Counted from the stretch's first letter, positions 23,473 to 33,915 are shown. The stretch is DNA of 64,000 nucleotides from Mameliella sp. MMSF_3455 (GCF_030733205.1 NZ_JASHJL010000005.1:1-64000), one strand, 5' to 3'. Notes: generated by a model not told the origin, from the letters alone. Numbers and translations are program-made.

Positions 23473-24237
23473 TTACATGAAGGAACAAGGCGGCCCGCGT
23501 TCCAGCGGGTGCTCGATGGTTACCTCCGTTGGGGTCCAGTCAAAGATCGCCAGCGCCTGCCCCGCATCGAACCCGATGAAGAGCGTCCCTGTCTCCGGCT
23601 GCAAAGCCACCCCTTCGGCGTCATAGCCCCAGTGCGACAGCGGCGTGACCGAAATCACCCGCCCGTCCGGCGCCAGTTCGAACAGGGCGTTCAGCCCCTC
23701 GTTGTCGTCCACCACCAGGATATTGCCCGAGTAGGGATCCCGCGCGACGCCCTGCGGCTCGACCATCGGCGGATCGAAGCCATCGCCCCAGAGTTCCATC
23801 AGGACCGTCCCGTCCGGCGACACACGCAACAGCCGCGAGGGGTCGTCCTCGACCACGAGGAAGGTGCCATCCGCATCGCGATGCATGCCTTCGGTGTCGC
23901 GCACCGTCGCACTCAGGGAAAACGGCGCCTCCAATGCGCGCCCCGTCCGGTCAACCCACTGGAAATCCCCCCAGCCATTGGCGATCAGCACGCCCTCATC
24001 GGTCACCGTCACCGACCGGACATAGCCCATGTCGGTCTCGAACCGCAGGATCTCGCGCCCGGCTGGAGAGAGCAGCACCAGGTCCGAGCTTTCGCTTGCC
24101 ACCCAGACACCGCAGACCTGCGCATCATAGGCAAGGCTTACCGCCCGCACACCCGGAAAGGTCTCGAGGTGGCGCAGGTCAGCACTGGCACTGCCTGCCA
24201 GGAATATCGTCAGGACCAGACCCAAGACACGCATCAT
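23473..24237 (-). CDS. Periplasmic beta-propeller-like protein of unknown function
   Basis: 254 aa. MMRVLGLVLTIFLAGSASA-D is a signal peptide. The rest is a series of strand repeats of the SMP-30/NHL type (GVWVASESSDLVLLSPAGREILRF, EGMHRDADGTFLVVEDDPSRLLRVSPDG, PQGVARDPYSGNILVVDDNEG). There are about five blades, fewer than a full propeller. It may bind a ligand or act as an esterase/lactonase. No metal site can be asserted. It is convergent with sqdC. Confidence 0.6.
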   Translation of the reverse strand: MMRVLGLVLTIFLAGSASADLRHLETFPGVRAVSLAYDAQVCGVWVASESSDLVLLSPAGREILRFETDMGYVRSVTVTDEGVLIANGWGDFQWVDRTGRALEAPFSLSATVRDTEGMHRDADGTFLVVEDDPSRLLRVSPDGTVLMELWGDGFDPPMVEPQGVARDPYSGNILVVDDNEGLNALFELAPDGRVISVTPLSHWGYDAEGVALQPETGTLFIGFDAGQALAIFDWTPTEVTIEHPLERGPPCSFM

Positions 24238-24303
24238 CCCCTCCCTTGATCACTCGGAAAAGGATGGCACGCGGGACGCGCGCTTCAAGTTTTGAAGGCT
24301 GGT

Positions 24304-25431
24304 TCAGACCGGTTCGATGTCGCCTTGGGCGCGCTTTGCATGAAAATCCGCCTCGAACCCGGCGAAATCGCCCGCTTCGATGGCGCTGCGCATGCCCTGC
24401 ATCAACTCCTGGTAATAGTGCAGGTTGTGCCAGGTCAGCAGCATCCCCGAGATCATCTCGCCCGAGCGGAAGACATGGTGCAGGTAGGCGCGTGAATAGC
24501 CCCGGCAGGCCGGGCAAGTGCAATGCTCATCCAGGGGCCGGGGATCTTCCGCGTGCCGCGCGTTCTTGATGTTGACCTGCCCGCGCCGGGTCCAGGCCTG
24601 CCCCGTCCGGCCGGAACGCGAGGGCAGCACGCAGTCCATCATGTCGATGCCCCGCTTGACGGCGCCGACGATATCATCCGGCTTGCCCACGCCCATCAGG
24701 TAACGCGGCCTGTCCTCTGGCAGCATGTCCGGCGCATAGTCCAGACAGCCGAACATGGCCTCCTGCCCCTCGCCCACGGCAAGGCCGCCCACCGCGTAGC
24801 CGTCAAAACCGATCGCTTTCAGCGCCTCGGCGCTTTCGCCGCGCAGGTCCTCTTCCAACCCGCCCTGCTGGATACCGAACAGCATGTGTTCCGGTCGGTC
24901 GCCGAAGGCATCGCGCGAGCGTTGCGCCCACCGCATCGACAGGCGCATCGACTGGGTGATCCGGTCGCGATCCGCCGGCAGGGCCGGGCATTCGTCAAAG
25001 GCCATGACGATGTCCGAGCCCAGCAGTTTCTGGATCTCCATCGACCGTTCCGGCGTCAGCATGTGTTTCGAGCCGTCGATATGGCTGCGAAAACTCACGC
25101 CTTCCTCGGTCAGCTTGCGCAGGTCCGCCAGGCTCATCACCTGAAAGCCCCCTGAATCCGTCAGGATCGGTTTGTCCCAGTTCATGAACTTGTGCAGCCC
25201 GCCAAGGCGCGCCACCCGTTCGGCCCCCGGGCGCAGCATCAGGTGATAGGTATTGCCCAAAAGGATGTCCGCCCCGGTTGCCGCCACGCTTTCGGGCATC
25301 ATGCCCTTGACGGTGGCCGCCGTGCCCACGGGCATGAAGGCGGGGGTGCGGATTTCGCCGCGCGGGGTGCGGATCACACCACGCCGCGCACGCCCGTCGC
25401 GGGCTGTCAACTCGAAGGATGTCTGTGCCAT
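24304..25431 (-). CDS. tgt: Queuine tRNA-ribosyltransferase
   Basis: 375 aa from the ATG at 25431, the normal length. It exchanges guanine-34 of GU(N) tRNAs for preQ1, a step of queuosine synthesis. DSGGFQ (92-97) is present, the nucleophilic Asp is in [13 protein letters not shown], and the zinc site is in [16 protein letters not shown]...TWHN (C-x-C-x2-C-x~25-H). Upstream codons to 25560 lack support. It is divergent from the glycosyltransferase gene at 25548, sharing a 116-bp promoter region. Confidence 0.95.
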   Translation of the reverse strand: MAQTSFELTARDGRARRGVIRTPRGEIRTPAFMPVGTAATVKGMMPESVAATGADILLGNTYHLMLRPGAERVARLGGLHKFMNWDKPILTDSGGFQVMSLADLRKLTEEGVSFRSHIDGSKHMLTPERSMEIQKLLGSDIVMAFDECPALPADRDRITQSMRLSMRWAQRSRDAFGDRPEHMLFGIQQGGLEEDLRGESAEALKAIGFDGYAVGGLAVGEGQEAMFGCLDYAPDMLPEDRPRYLMGVGKPDDIVGAVKRGIDMMDCVLPSRSGRTGQAWTRRGQVNIKNARHAEDPRPLDEHCTCPACRGYSRAYLHHVFRSGEMISGMLLTWHNLHYYQELMQGMRSAIEAGDFAGFEADFHAKRAQGDIEPV

Positions 25432-25547
25432 GCGCGCTCCTCTACACGCTTCGCCTGCCGGAACAAAGATGCAATCGAAGCCGCCCGTGCGCGGATTTCG
25501 CCGGTCCGACACTTGCCCAGACACGCGCCCAAAGCCACTGTAGCGGC

Positions 25548-27275
25548 ATGAGCAGGACACCCACCTACAAAGGCGGCATCAAGGCCGTTCTGGACCAGTA
25601 CGAAGCCCGGCGCGCGCCCTTGCCGGGAAATGGCGGCTTGCCGGGTTCCGATGTCGATCTAGCCGCGCTGGCCGCGACGCCGGTGCCCGATCCGGCGCAG
25701 GGACCGTTTGCGCCACCTTTTGCCGACAACCTGCAGCGCAAGATCTTTCAACTGCGCGAAGAGTTGCAGGGGCAAAGCGAATTGACCGTGTTGCACGGTC
25801 TGACCATCTCGCACCTGCGCAAGCGGGCCTTTCCCGGACAGGCGCCGCACCTGTTCCAACGCATGTGGGCGGAACAGGGCGATCACTTGCTGGCACAGCT
25901 CGACGCACGCTGGCTGGTCTCTGCCGTGACGACATTCGGCGATCACGGGGAGACGCCGATCCAGCGCAGTTCAGGGTTGGCCCTGACGGCTCTGTTCGGG
26001 ATGATGAAACTCTACGAGAGTGAACGCCTTTACAGTGGCAGACCTCCGGAAAAGCCCTTTCCGGTCACGGATCGCATCAAGGCCAAGTTGCCGCTGCAGA
26101 TGGACAGCTATGCGCTGGTGGACGGCGGGCTGGACGTGAACCTGATCGCCCGTCTCTGGCAGGAGGCCGAGGGCGACGCGGTCATCCGCCCCCTCGCCCA
26201 TCACCTGCTGGATCTGCTGATCCACGACCCCGCAGGCGTCTTTCGCCGGCTCGCGGTCATGGCCGCCCGCAAGGAGAGGCGCAACCGCCAGGCCGCGCTC
26301 CGGAACAACGACGCACCCGTGCCCGCGCGTCCCCGCAAGACGGCAGAGACGCTGCGCTGGGGGCTTGTCAGCACCGTCAAGGCGCCGCTGCCGCAGATCG
26401 CGCGCTTTGCCGCCCATCACATCGACATGGGCGCCCAGGCTCTGCACCTCTATCTTGATGCACCCGAAGCGGAGGCGGCGGCCTTCCTGGGCCGCCATCC
26501 CCGTATCCATGTCACGCAATGCGACGCTGCCTATTGGCAAGCCTCCGGTCGGGACCGTATGGCCCAGCACCAGTTGCGGCAGGCCTTCAATGCCACCCGC
26601 ACCCTGCGCGACACGTCGGAGACACTGGATTGGCTGGGGCACATCGACCACGACGAATTCCTGATCACCAACCGCCCCGTGGCCGAGATCTTGGCCAGTG
26701 TCGGGCAGGACAAGGCCATCGCCCGCGTCCCCCCGGCCGAGGCACTGGCCCGCGAGGACGGACCGCCGCGACATTTCAAGCTGACGCACAAGCAGGCGGG
26801 CATCAAGAAATCCCTGCTGCAGGAAATCTATCCCACCTTCGGGCTGCATCTCTTTGGCGGCTTCCTTAGCCATACCGGCGGCAAGATCTTTGCCCGCCCT
26901 GGCATTCCCGACACGCGGCTGGGCATCCACACGCTGAAATACAAGGGCGAGGACGCCACCAACCGAATCAAACCGGACGGCATCTACCTGGCGCATTTCC
27001 ACGCCCCCGATTGGGCCCATTTCCGAGACCACCTCGATTTTCGCCGCGAGAAAGGGTCGTACCGGGCCAATGACGCGCGTCCCGAAATGGGACAGGGCGA
27101 ATTGCTGTCTTACCTGCAAGCCGAAGAAGGCGAGGCAGGCCTGCGCGCCTTCTTCGATGAGATCTGTGCCGATACACCGGAACTGCGCGACCGCCTGTCG
27201 CGGCACGGGATGCTTCTGGCGCATGAGTTCGATTTTGACGCCAGCGTGCGGCGCGTCTTCGGGACGCTGCCGTGA
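25548..27275 (+). CDS. Large family-2-type glycosyltransferase (PF13704-like) with extra N-terminal domain
   Basis: 575 aa from the ATG at 25548. The C-terminal part (about 265-575) is a Glyco_tranf_2_4 domain: [34 protein letters not shown], then [11 protein letters not shown] with the acidic metal motif (D-H-D-E), [14 protein letters not shown] and [25 protein letters not shown]. The first 260 residues are an unrecognised helical domain. The gene is followed by a 316-aa protein resembling its C-terminal half. It probably adds a sugar to a surface or cell-wall polymer; the acceptor is unknown. Confidence 0.75.
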   Translation: MSRTPTYKGGIKAVLDQYEARRAPLPGNGGLPGSDVDLAALAATPVPDPAQGPFAPPFADNLQRKIFQLREELQGQSELTVLHGLTISHLRKRAFPGQAPHLFQRMWAEQGDHLLAQLDARWLVSAVTTFGDHGETPIQRSSGLALTALFGMMKLYESERLYSGRPPEKPFPVTDRIKAKLPLQMDSYALVDGGLDVNLIARLWQEAEGDAVIRPLAHHLLDLLIHDPAGVFRRLAVMAARKERRNRQAALRNNDAPVPARPRKTAETLRWGLVSTVKAPLPQIARFAAHHIDMGAQALHLYLDAPEAEAAAFLGRHPRIHVTQCDAAYWQASGRDRMAQHQLRQAFNATRTLRDTSETLDWLGHIDHDEFLITNRPVAEILASVGQDKAIARVPPAEALAREDGPPRHFKLTHKQAGIKKSLLQEIYPTFGLHLFGGFLSHTGGKIFARPGIPDTRLGIHTLKYKGEDATNRIKPDGIYLAHFHAPDWAHFRDHLDFRREKGSYRANDARPEMGQGELLSYLQAEEGEAGLRAFFDEICADTPELRDRLSRHGMLLAHEFDFDASVRRVFGTLP

Positions 27276-28222
27276 CCCGCTGGGGCACCGTCACGACGGT
27301 CAAGGCACCTATGCGCGCGATCCTGGATTTCGCCGCGTGGCATCTCGAGCTCGGCGCACATCGGGTGTATCTTTACCTTGATGACGACGCGCCCCGGACC
27401 TTTGCGGTGCTCAAGGCGCACCCGAAGATTCGCGTGATTAAGACCGACGACGCGTGGTGGGCGAAACGCAACGGCCGACCCGATAAACACCAGGCGCGCC
27501 AAACTGCCAACGCACGCCACGCCAACAACCGCAAACCAGAGGTCGACTGGCTGGCGCATATCGACGTCGACGAGTTCCTTCTGCCGGATTCGCCGGTGAG
27601 CGAGCAACTGTCCGCGCTGCCCGCAGACGCGCTTTGCGCCCGAATCCGCCCCGTAGAGGCGCTGGCGCCGGGGAGCGGCACCGCCCCGGGCGAGACCGCA
27701 TTCAAGGCCTTCCACCTCGACCAGGGCGCCCGCCAGCGGGCCGCACGGGTCTGTTTTCCGACCTGGGGCCCGCAGTTGTCAGGCGGCTTCCTCAGCCATG
27801 TCGCGGGCAAGCTGTTCTTTCGCGCCGGCACCAAGGATCTGCAGGTCAGGATTCACAACGTGATCCTGAACGGGATACAGAACCCCGGACAGGTCCCCCT
27901 GACCGGGATCGAACTAGGCCATTTCCACGCGCACAGCTGGGAGCATTTCCTCGCTTCTTTCCGGTTCCGCCTGTCCCGGGGATCCTACCGCGCGGAACTG
28001 AAACCGCAGGTCCGGCAGGCCGATGCGGTCAACCTCCACGCGTTGTTCCGAGGCATCGAGGCGGCGGGCGGCGAGACCGCGCTGCGCGCCTTCTTCGACG
28101 AGGTCTGCGTGGCGGACCGCGCCCTGTGCGACCGGCTGGAGGCCGAGGGACTGCTGCGGCGCCGGGCGATGAACCTTGGCCAGCTGCGCGCGCGGCACTT
28201 TCCCGGGGTCAATGCGGGCTGA
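27272..28222 (+). CDS. Glycosyltransferase (PF13704-like), tandem paralogue
   Basis: 316 aa, overlapping the previous gene by 4 bases. It matches the C-terminal half of the upstream protein motif for motif: WGTVTTVKAPMRAILDFAAWHLELGAHRVYLYLDD, WLAHIDVDEFLL, GGFLSHVAGKLFFRAG, ELGHFHAHSWEHFLASFRFRLSRGSYRAE. This indicates a tandem duplication with later loss or gain of the N-terminal domain. The pair probably works in one polysaccharide pathway. Confidence 0.75.
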   Translation: MTRWGTVTTVKAPMRAILDFAAWHLELGAHRVYLYLDDDAPRTFAVLKAHPKIRVIKTDDAWWAKRNGRPDKHQARQTANARHANNRKPEVDWLAHIDVDEFLLPDSPVSEQLSALPADALCARIRPVEALAPGSGTAPGETAFKAFHLDQGARQRAARVCFPTWGPQLSGGFLSHVAGKLFFRAGTKDLQVRIHNVILNGIQNPGQVPLTGIELGHFHAHSWEHFLASFRFRLSRGSYRAELKPQVRQADAVNLHALFRGIEAAGGETALRAFFDEVCVADRALCDRLEAEGLLRRRAMNLGQLRARHFPGVNAG

Positions 28223-28420
28223 CGGCCCCGATTGACCCGAATAAAGGCCGGAAAACGCCTGCCTTCGCCCCACCGGTGCAAGCTTTGATTGACGTTTCTG
28301 TGTGTTTTCACTAAGGGATGCGCCACCAAGGGGAAGAATGCACTGCCACCGGGCCACACGGGTCCGCTCCCCATCAGACGCGCGGGCCAGGCAAAGTGTC
28401 CGCAAACCAATCGGACATAA

Positions 28421-29821
28421 ATGACCAAATTCTCTGATCTGAACCTCAGCCCGAAAGTCCTGAAAGCCGTCGAAGAGGCCGGCTACGAGACACCCACGCC
28501 GATCCAGGAAGGCGCCATTCCGCACGCGCTCGAAGGCAAGGATGTCCTCGGCATCGCCCAGACCGGCACCGGCAAGACTGCCAGCTTCACCCTCCCGATG
28601 ATCTGCAAGCTGGCCCGTGGGCGCGCCCGCGCCCGGATGCCGCGCAGCCTTGTCCTGTGCCCGACCCGGGAACTGGCGGCACAGGTGGCGGAAAACTTCG
28701 ACACCTATTCCAAATACGTCAAGCTGACCAAGGCGCTGCTGATCGGCGGCGTTTCCTTCAAGGAACAGGACCAGCTGATCGACAAGGGCGTCGACGTTCT
28801 GATCGCCACACCGGGTCGCCTGCTGGACCATTTCGAACGCGGCAAGCTGTTGCTGACCGGCATCGAGATCATGGTCGTGGACGAGGCCGACCGGATGCTC
28901 GACATGGGGTTCATCCCGGATATCGAGCGCATCTTCAGCCTGACCCCCTTCACCCGCCAGACGCTGTTCTTCTCGGCGACGATGGCGCCCGAGATCGAGC
29001 GCATCACCAACACCTTCCTCTCCGCCCCCCAGCGGATCGAGGTTGCCCGTCAGGCCACCGCCTCGGAAACCATCGAACAGGCCGCAGTTGTCTTCAAACC
29101 CAGCCGAAAGGACCGCGAGGGCAGCGAAAAGCGCAAGGTTCTGCGCGCGCTGATCGACGCCGAGGGCGAGGCCTGCACCAACGCCATCATCTTCTGCAAT
29201 CGCAAGATCGACGTGGACGTGGTGGCGAAGTCGCTCAAGAAAAACGGCTACAATGCCTCTCCGATCCACGGTGACCTGGACCAGTCGCAGCGTACGAAGA
29301 CTCTGGACGGTTTCCGCAGCGGAGACGTGCGCCTGCTGATCGCCTCTGACGTGGCCGCGCGCGGGCTGGACATTCCCGCCGTCAGCCATGTGTTCAACTT
29401 CGACGTGCCCAGCCACGCCGAGGACTACGTCCACCGCATCGGCCGGACCGGTCGCGCCGGCCGCTCGGGCAAGGCCTTTACCATCTGCACCCCGCGGGAC
29501 GAGAAATACTTTGAGGCAGTGGAAAAACTGCTGCAGAAGGACATTCCGCGCATCGACAATCCGGTGGCCGGCGCGCCCGCTCCGGCGGCCCCTGTCGAGG
29601 TCAAGGAAGACACCCCCAAGGACAGCACGCGCAAGAGCAGCCGCAGCCGTCGTTCGGAGAGTGACAAGGGCGACTCGCGTCCGGCGCCGACGCGCTCCAA
29701 GGACAGCGGTCGGTCTTCGGACCGTCGCAGCGGCAGTGGCCGCGACAAGACCGTGGTCGGCATGGGCGATCACATGCCCGAATTCATCGCGCTGAGCTTT
29801 GAAGAGCGCCGCGCCAGCTGA
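28421..29821 (+). CDS. DEAD-box RNA helicase
   Basis: 466 aa. It has a Q-motif (PTPIQE, 26-30), motif I AQTGTGKT (46-53), DEAD (D154-D157), SAT and HRIGRTGR, so the helicase core is complete (about 1-380). The C-terminal 90 residues are Ser/Arg/Asp/Lys-rich and disordered (STRKSSRSRRSESDKG), typical of RNA-binding tails of RhlE/CsdA-type helicases. It unwinds RNA duplexes in mRNA turnover or ribosome assembly. The roughly 200-base leader before the ATG may carry its promoter and cold-type regulation; no site is proven. Confidence 0.93.
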   Translation: MTKFSDLNLSPKVLKAVEEAGYETPTPIQEGAIPHALEGKDVLGIAQTGTGKTASFTLPMICKLARGRARARMPRSLVLCPTRELAAQVAENFDTYSKYVKLTKALLIGGVSFKEQDQLIDKGVDVLIATPGRLLDHFERGKLLLTGIEIMVVDEADRMLDMGFIPDIERIFSLTPFTRQTLFFSATMAPEIERITNTFLSAPQRIEVARQATASETIEQAAVVFKPSRKDREGSEKRKVLRALIDAEGEACTNAIIFCNRKIDVDVVAKSLKKNGYNASPIHGDLDQSQRTKTLDGFRSGDVRLLIASDVAARGLDIPAVSHVFNFDVPSHAEDYVHRIGRTGRAGRSGKAFTICTPRDEKYFEAVEKLLQKDIPRIDNPVAGAPAPAAPVEVKEDTPKDSTRKSSRSRRSESDKGDSRPAPTRSKDSGRSSDRRSGSGRDKTVVGMGDHMPEFIALSFEERRAS

Positions 29822-29830
29822 TCCCTGAAA

Positions 29831-29858
29831 CCGGGCTACGGCAACAGCCGAAGCCCGG
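29831..29858. terminator. Hairpin between convergent genes
   Basis: CCGGGCT and AGCCCGG enclose an inner GGC/GCC stem. There is no clear T-run on either side, so it is a weak candidate terminator shared by the helicase gene and the convergent gene. Confidence 0.4.
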
Positions 29859-29866
29859 ATCGTGCC

Positions 29867-30562
29867 TCACTCGGGCGCCTCGATCGCTTTCAATCGATGT
29901 TCGATCAGCGAGGTGCGCAATGGGGCATCCTTGCTGGGCGCGCTGCGGTTCACGCTCTTGGATCCGGTCCACCATCCAAGCTCCGGATCGTAGAAATAGG
30001 TGAAATCACCGCCGGCCACGCGGTCCGACTGCACCTCCTCAAACTTGTATGTCAGCGTCCACACCTCGTCCGAGTGTGCAAGCGGGTTGTCCGCGGGCAC
30101 GCAACAGCTCTGCTCGACCGACATGTGATAGACCGCGTTGAAATCGTCCGAAGCCCAGGTCTCGGTCCAGGTGACGCGCTTGCCGTCGACCAGGGGAAAG
30201 ATGGAACCGCCCGTCTGGTCGGAAACGGTGATCTTCTGCACCATCTCCATGTCGTCAAACGCATCGGGATCGTAAGTCAGAGAGGGATCGAAATTGCCCG
30301 CGTCGGGATAGGCCGCGCGGACGTATTGAAACAGCCCACGACGCAGAGAGACCATGCAGAACGTCGGCCCGCGACATTCCGAAAACGCGTTCAGACCGTC
30401 GGGCGCGCGCAACAGCGTCAGCCGCATCTCCTCCTGGTCCGGGGTGTCGCCGATCACGGCGCTCAACGTATCATAGACCAGAACGGTGCCCGGCGCAGGT
30501 TCCGCGCCAGCACTGGTGGCGGCAACAAGAGAGAAAGCAATCAAAGTGGGTCGAAACGGCAT
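29867..30562 (-). CDS. Exported hypothetical protein
   Basis: 231 aa. MPFRPTLIAFSLVAATSAGA-E is a signal peptide. The mature protein is beta-rich with several cysteines (SECRGPTFCMVS, VEQSCCVP) that could form disulfides in the periplasm. FTYFYDPELGWWTGSKSVNRS is the most distinctive segment. I recognise no family. It sits alone between the helicase gene and rnj. Confidence 0.6.
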   Translation of the reverse strand: MPFRPTLIAFSLVAATSAGAEPAPGTVLVYDTLSAVIGDTPDQEEMRLTLLRAPDGLNAFSECRGPTFCMVSLRRGLFQYVRAAYPDAGNFDPSLTYDPDAFDDMEMVQKITVSDQTGGSIFPLVDGKRVTWTETWASDDFNAVYHMSVEQSCCVPADNPLAHSDEVWTLTYKFEEVQSDRVAGGDFTYFYDPELGWWTGSKSVNRSAPSKDAPLRTSLIEHRLKAIEAPE

Positions 30563-30633
30563 AATGGACTCCTGGACAGGTTACATCCGCAACCTGCCCA
30601 AGCCTCCCCTTGCCTGCAACCCGCCTACCCGGA

Positions 30634-32301
30634 TCAGCTGAGCCGGCTGACGACCACCGTCACCTCGGGTTTCTTGCCGATCTCGTTCATCGCGGTCTGA
30701 CGCGCGACCCGCCGCAGGCCTTCTTCCAGCTTGTCATCGTCGGTCAGCGTCTTGCCACCGGCACGGCCCATGAACTGCGCCAGGTCCTCTTCGAGGATAT
30801 CGACCAGCGGCGCGTGGCTGCGGCCCTGTTCGGGCAGGCCCATCAGGTCGCACCAGGGCTCTCCCAGCGGTTCGTCGTCCTCGTCCAGGATCACGGTCAC
30901 GACCACATGGCCATTCAGCGCCATGCGGATACGGTCGCGCACGATGCCGTCCAGGGCGCCGATCTGCACGCTTCCGTCCAGGTAGGTGCGCCCGGTTTCG
31001 ATGTATTCCACGACGCGCGGCTCGTTGCCGCTCAATTCGATCATCATGCCATTGACCGCCAGAACGCCTGCGCGGCCGTTCTGACCTGCCAGCTTGACGT
31101 GTTCCCGCAGGTGACGGTGTTCGCCGTGCATCGGCACGACCATCTGCGGCTTGACCAGGTTCTGCACGGTTTCAAGGTCAGGCCGATTGGCGTGGCCGGA
31201 AACGTGGTAATCGCCCATCGCGTCGTCCACCACGTCCACGCCCTTTTCGCTGAGCTGGTTCATGATGCGGATCACGTCGCGTTCGTTGCCCGGAATCGTC
31301 TTGGAGGAGAACAGGAACAGATCGCCTTCTTTCAGTTCGATCCCGTTGTACTTGCCCCGCGCCAGCTGGGCACTGGCCGCGCGCCGTTCCCCCTGGCTGC
31401 CGGTGACAAGCAGCATGACGTTCTCACGCGGGAGTTGCGCGGCATCCTCGGGTCCGATGACCTTGGGAAAGCCTGACAGGACACCGGTTTCCACCGCCGC
31501 TTCGATCATCCGCCGCATGGCCCGGCCCAGCAGGCAGATCGAACGCCCGGCGCGGTCGCCCGCCTCTGCCAGCGTCTTGACCCGCGCCACGTTGGAGGCA
31601 AAGGTCGTCGCGACGACCATGTTCCGCGCCTCGCTCACCAGCTTTTCGACCGCCGGGCCAACCGTCGCCTCGGAGCGTCCCGCGTGTTGCGAAAACACGT
31701 TTGTGGAATCGCAGACCAGTGCCTTGACCCCGTCCTTGGCCACGGACTCCCACAGTGCGGGATCCCATGCTTCGCCCACCAGCGGCGTCGGGTCCAGCTT
31801 GAAGTCTCCGGTATGGATCACCCGGCCCGCGGGCGTGTCGATCACCAGCGCGCTGCTTTCCGGGATGGAATGCGAGATCGGCAGGAATCCCACGCTGAAC
31901 GGGCCGACTGTGACGGTTTCCGGCCAGGCCGAGACGGTCCGCACGGCCTGTCCCTCGACGCCGTATTCGGCCAGCTTGCCGCGCGCGATATTGGCGGTGA
32001 AGGCCCGGGCGTAAATCGGCACCCCCAGCGCGTCAAAGGTGTGGCCCACGGCGCCGACATGGTCCTCATGCGCATGGGTGACAAAGAGCGCCTCGATCCG
32101 GTTCCTGTTCTCTTTCAGCCAGGTGATGTCCGGCAGGATCAGGTCGACGCCGGGGGTCGTGTCCATGTCGGGAAAGGTCACCCCCATGTCCACGACGATA
32201 AGCCGCTCTTCGCCAGGTTTGCCATAGCCGTAGACATAGCAGTTCATGCCGATTTCACCGGCGCCGCCCAAGGGCAGGTAGATCAGTCGGGAGTCGCTCA
32301 T
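30634..32301 (-). CDS. rnj: Ribonuclease J
   Basis: 555 aa. The metallo-beta-lactamase site is HAHEDH (76-81), with GDFKLDP and SGHANRPDLE as later metal or substrate motifs, and a beta-CASP domain follows (SQGERRAASAQLARGKYNGIELKEGD). RNase J is the 5'-3' exonuclease and endonuclease that drives mRNA decay and rRNA maturation in alphaproteobacteria. The start overlaps the coaX stop (ATGA), in the conserved order birA-coaX-rnj after the nuo locus. Confidence 0.95.
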   Translation of the reverse strand: MSDSRLIYLPLGGAGEIGMNCYVYGYGKPGEERLIVVDMGVTFPDMDTTPGVDLILPDITWLKENRNRIEALFVTHAHEDHVGAVGHTFDALGVPIYARAFTANIARGKLAEYGVEGQAVRTVSAWPETVTVGPFSVGFLPISHSIPESSALVIDTPAGRVIHTGDFKLDPTPLVGEAWDPALWESVAKDGVKALVCDSTNVFSQHAGRSEATVGPAVEKLVSEARNMVVATTFASNVARVKTLAEAGDRAGRSICLLGRAMRRMIEAAVETGVLSGFPKVIGPEDAAQLPRENVMLLVTGSQGERRAASAQLARGKYNGIELKEGDLFLFSSKTIPGNERDVIRIMNQLSEKGVDVVDDAMGDYHVSGHANRPDLETVQNLVKPQMVVPMHGEHRHLREHVKLAGQNGRAGVLAVNGMMIELSGNEPRVVEYIETGRTYLDGSVQIGALDGIVRDRIRMALNGHVVVTVILDEDDEPLGEPWCDLMGLPEQGRSHAPLVDILEEDLAQFMGRAGGKTLTDDDKLEEGLRRVARQTAMNEIGKKPEVTVVVSRLS

Positions 32302-33080
32302 GCGTGGGCCTCTTTGTTCTTGTTGTGATTGTAGATGCGGACCAGGCCATGCATGGTCAGGAATTCCTCGAAAGCGTCGAACAGGGGGTCCGCCTGCTGG
32401 AACAGCGGCGCCAGGCCGCCGGTGGCGATCACCTTCATGGGGCGTTCGCGCTCGGCCTTGATGCGCGAGCAGATCTCGCGCACCAGCCCGACATACCCCC
32501 AGAAGACGCCGGACTGCATGCAGGTCACCGTGTTGGTACCCACCACGCGCTGCGGCTTGGTGATGTCCACATGCGGGAGGGCGGCGGCCGCCAGGTGCAA
32601 CGCCTCCAGGCTGAGATTGACGCCGGGCGCGATCACCCCGCCGACATAGGCCCCGTCCACGTCGACCACGTCAAAGGTCGTGGCCGTGCCGAAATCCACC
32701 ACGATCAGGTCGCCCCCGAAAAGGTCATAGCCCGCCACGGTGTTCACCAACCGGTCGGGGCCGACCTGCGTGCCTTCGTCGACGCGCACCGCCACAGGCA
32801 AGGCGCAGTCGGGTTTGCCGACGACGATGGGCCGCGTGTTGAAATAGCGGTCCGCCAGAACCCGAAGGTTGAAGACAACCCGCGGCACCGTGGTCGAAAC
32901 GATGACATCGGTGATGTCCGCCTCGATGCCCTGGAACTCCATCAGGGTCGACAGCCAGACATAATACTGGTCCGCCGTCCGCTGATGCTCTGTCGCGGTC
33001 CGCCAGGTGGCGACGAAGTCCTGTCCGTCCCAGATCGAGAAGACGGTATTGGTGTTGCCACAGTCGATGGCCAAGAGCAT
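32298..33080 (-). CDS. coaX: Type III pantothenate kinase
   Basis: 260 aa, the normal length. The phosphate-1 motif is DCGNTN (6-11), and VDFGTATTFDVVDVDGAYVGGVIAPG carries the catalytic Asp and the family signature, with G-x-N-x-V in VGTNTVTCMQSG. It phosphorylates pantothenate in the first step of CoA synthesis. It lies between birA and rnj with overlapping or near-contiguous junctions. Confidence 0.95.
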   Translation of the reverse strand: MLLAIDCGNTNTVFSIWDGQDFVATWRTATEHQRTADQYYVWLSTLMEFQGIEADITDVIVSTTVPRVVFNLRVLADRYFNTRPIVVGKPDCALPVAVRVDEGTQVGPDRLVNTVAGYDLFGGDLIVVDFGTATTFDVVDVDGAYVGGVIAPGVNLSLEALHLAAAALPHVDITKPQRVVGTNTVTCMQSGVFWGYVGLVREICSRIKAERERPMKVIATGGLAPLFQQADPLFDAFEEFLTMHGLVRIYNHNKNKEAHA

Positions 33081-33089
33081 GAGGCCCGC

Positions 33090-33833
33090 CTATTCGAAAA
33101 AGATCTCTGCCGCAGCCACGCTGACGCGGCCTTTGGGCGTCTTTAGGACAAGTTGGCCGGTGCCGTCCACTGTCTCGAAGACGCCAGTGACACTGTCGCG
33201 GGTCGTGCGTGCGGTGATCACCTCTCCCAGTCGTGCCGCCCGCGCCAGCCAGAGCGTCCTGATCGGATCGAACCCGTAGCTGGTCAGCCGGTCCTCATGG
33301 GTGGCATAGGCGCCTGCCAGCGCCTCCAGAAAGGTCTCCGGCAGGACCCGAATCCCGGTTTCCCCCAAGAGAGATACCGGCGGCACCGCGCCCGGTTCCA
33401 CGGCCTCCCGCCCCGGTGCGGCCAAGAGGTTGACCCCGATCCCGATGGCCAGGTGCCCCCCCGGGCCCCCGATCCCTTCCAGCAGGATCCCGGCCAGCTT
33501 GCCGCCGTTCAGCAGCACGTCATTGGGCCATTTCAGCGCCAGCCCGGTTTCCGTCCCGGTGACAGAGGTCAGGGCATCGTAAAGCGCGAGCGCCGCCACG
33601 AAGGACCGCAGGGCCAGCTTCTCGGGCGTGTCCTTGGGACGGATGACCAGTGTCGCAGCGAAATTGCCCGCCGGATTGACCCAGGGCCGCCCTCGCCTGC
33701 CGCGCGCGGCGGTCTGGCGCAGCCCGAGGATCCATTCCGGGCCGCTCAGCCCGGCGGCGATCCGTGCCGCTTCGGCATTGGTGCTGTCCACTTCGGCCAG
33801 CACACGTCGGCCGTAGCCCTCGGGCCAGTTCAT
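33090..33833 (-). CDS. birA: Biotin--[acetyl-CoA-carboxylase] ligase
   Basis: 247 aa from the ATG at 33833; a GTG at 33842 in the same frame is an alternative. The sequence ARGRRGRPWVNPAGNF is the biotinyl-AMP binding loop. LKWPNDVLLNGGKLAGIL is the lysine-containing biotin site, and the C-terminal SH3-like domain follows. It has no N-terminal HTH, so it is a ligase only and not a repressor. It supplies biotin to carrier proteins, including the mccA product encoded in this window. Confidence 0.93.
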   Translation of the reverse strand: MNWPEGYGRRVLAEVDSTNAEAARIAAGLSGPEWILGLRQTAARGRRGRPWVNPAGNFAATLVIRPKDTPEKLALRSFVAALALYDALTSVTGTETGLALKWPNDVLLNGGKLAGILLEGIGGPGGHLAIGIGVNLLAAPGREAVEPGAVPPVSLLGETGIRVLPETFLEALAGAYATHEDRLTSYGFDPIRTLWLARAARLGEVITARTTRDSVTGVFETVDGTGQLVLKTPKGRVSVAAAEIFFE

Positions 33834-33878
33834 GGCGCGCACCCCTGTTTCTCAGATTTCGAAAAGACCTCGGGGACA

Positions 33879-33915
33879 GTCTGTCTGGGACAGACGGGGG
33901 CATGCCAGAGGCATG
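33879..33915. other. Two adjacent hairpins between nuoN and birA
   Basis: GTCTGTC-TGG-GACAGAC (33879-33895) and CATGCC-AGA-GGCATG (33901-33915) are perfect short stems with no T-run. They may be RNA-stability or processing elements between the nuo unit and birA. Confidence 0.35.
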
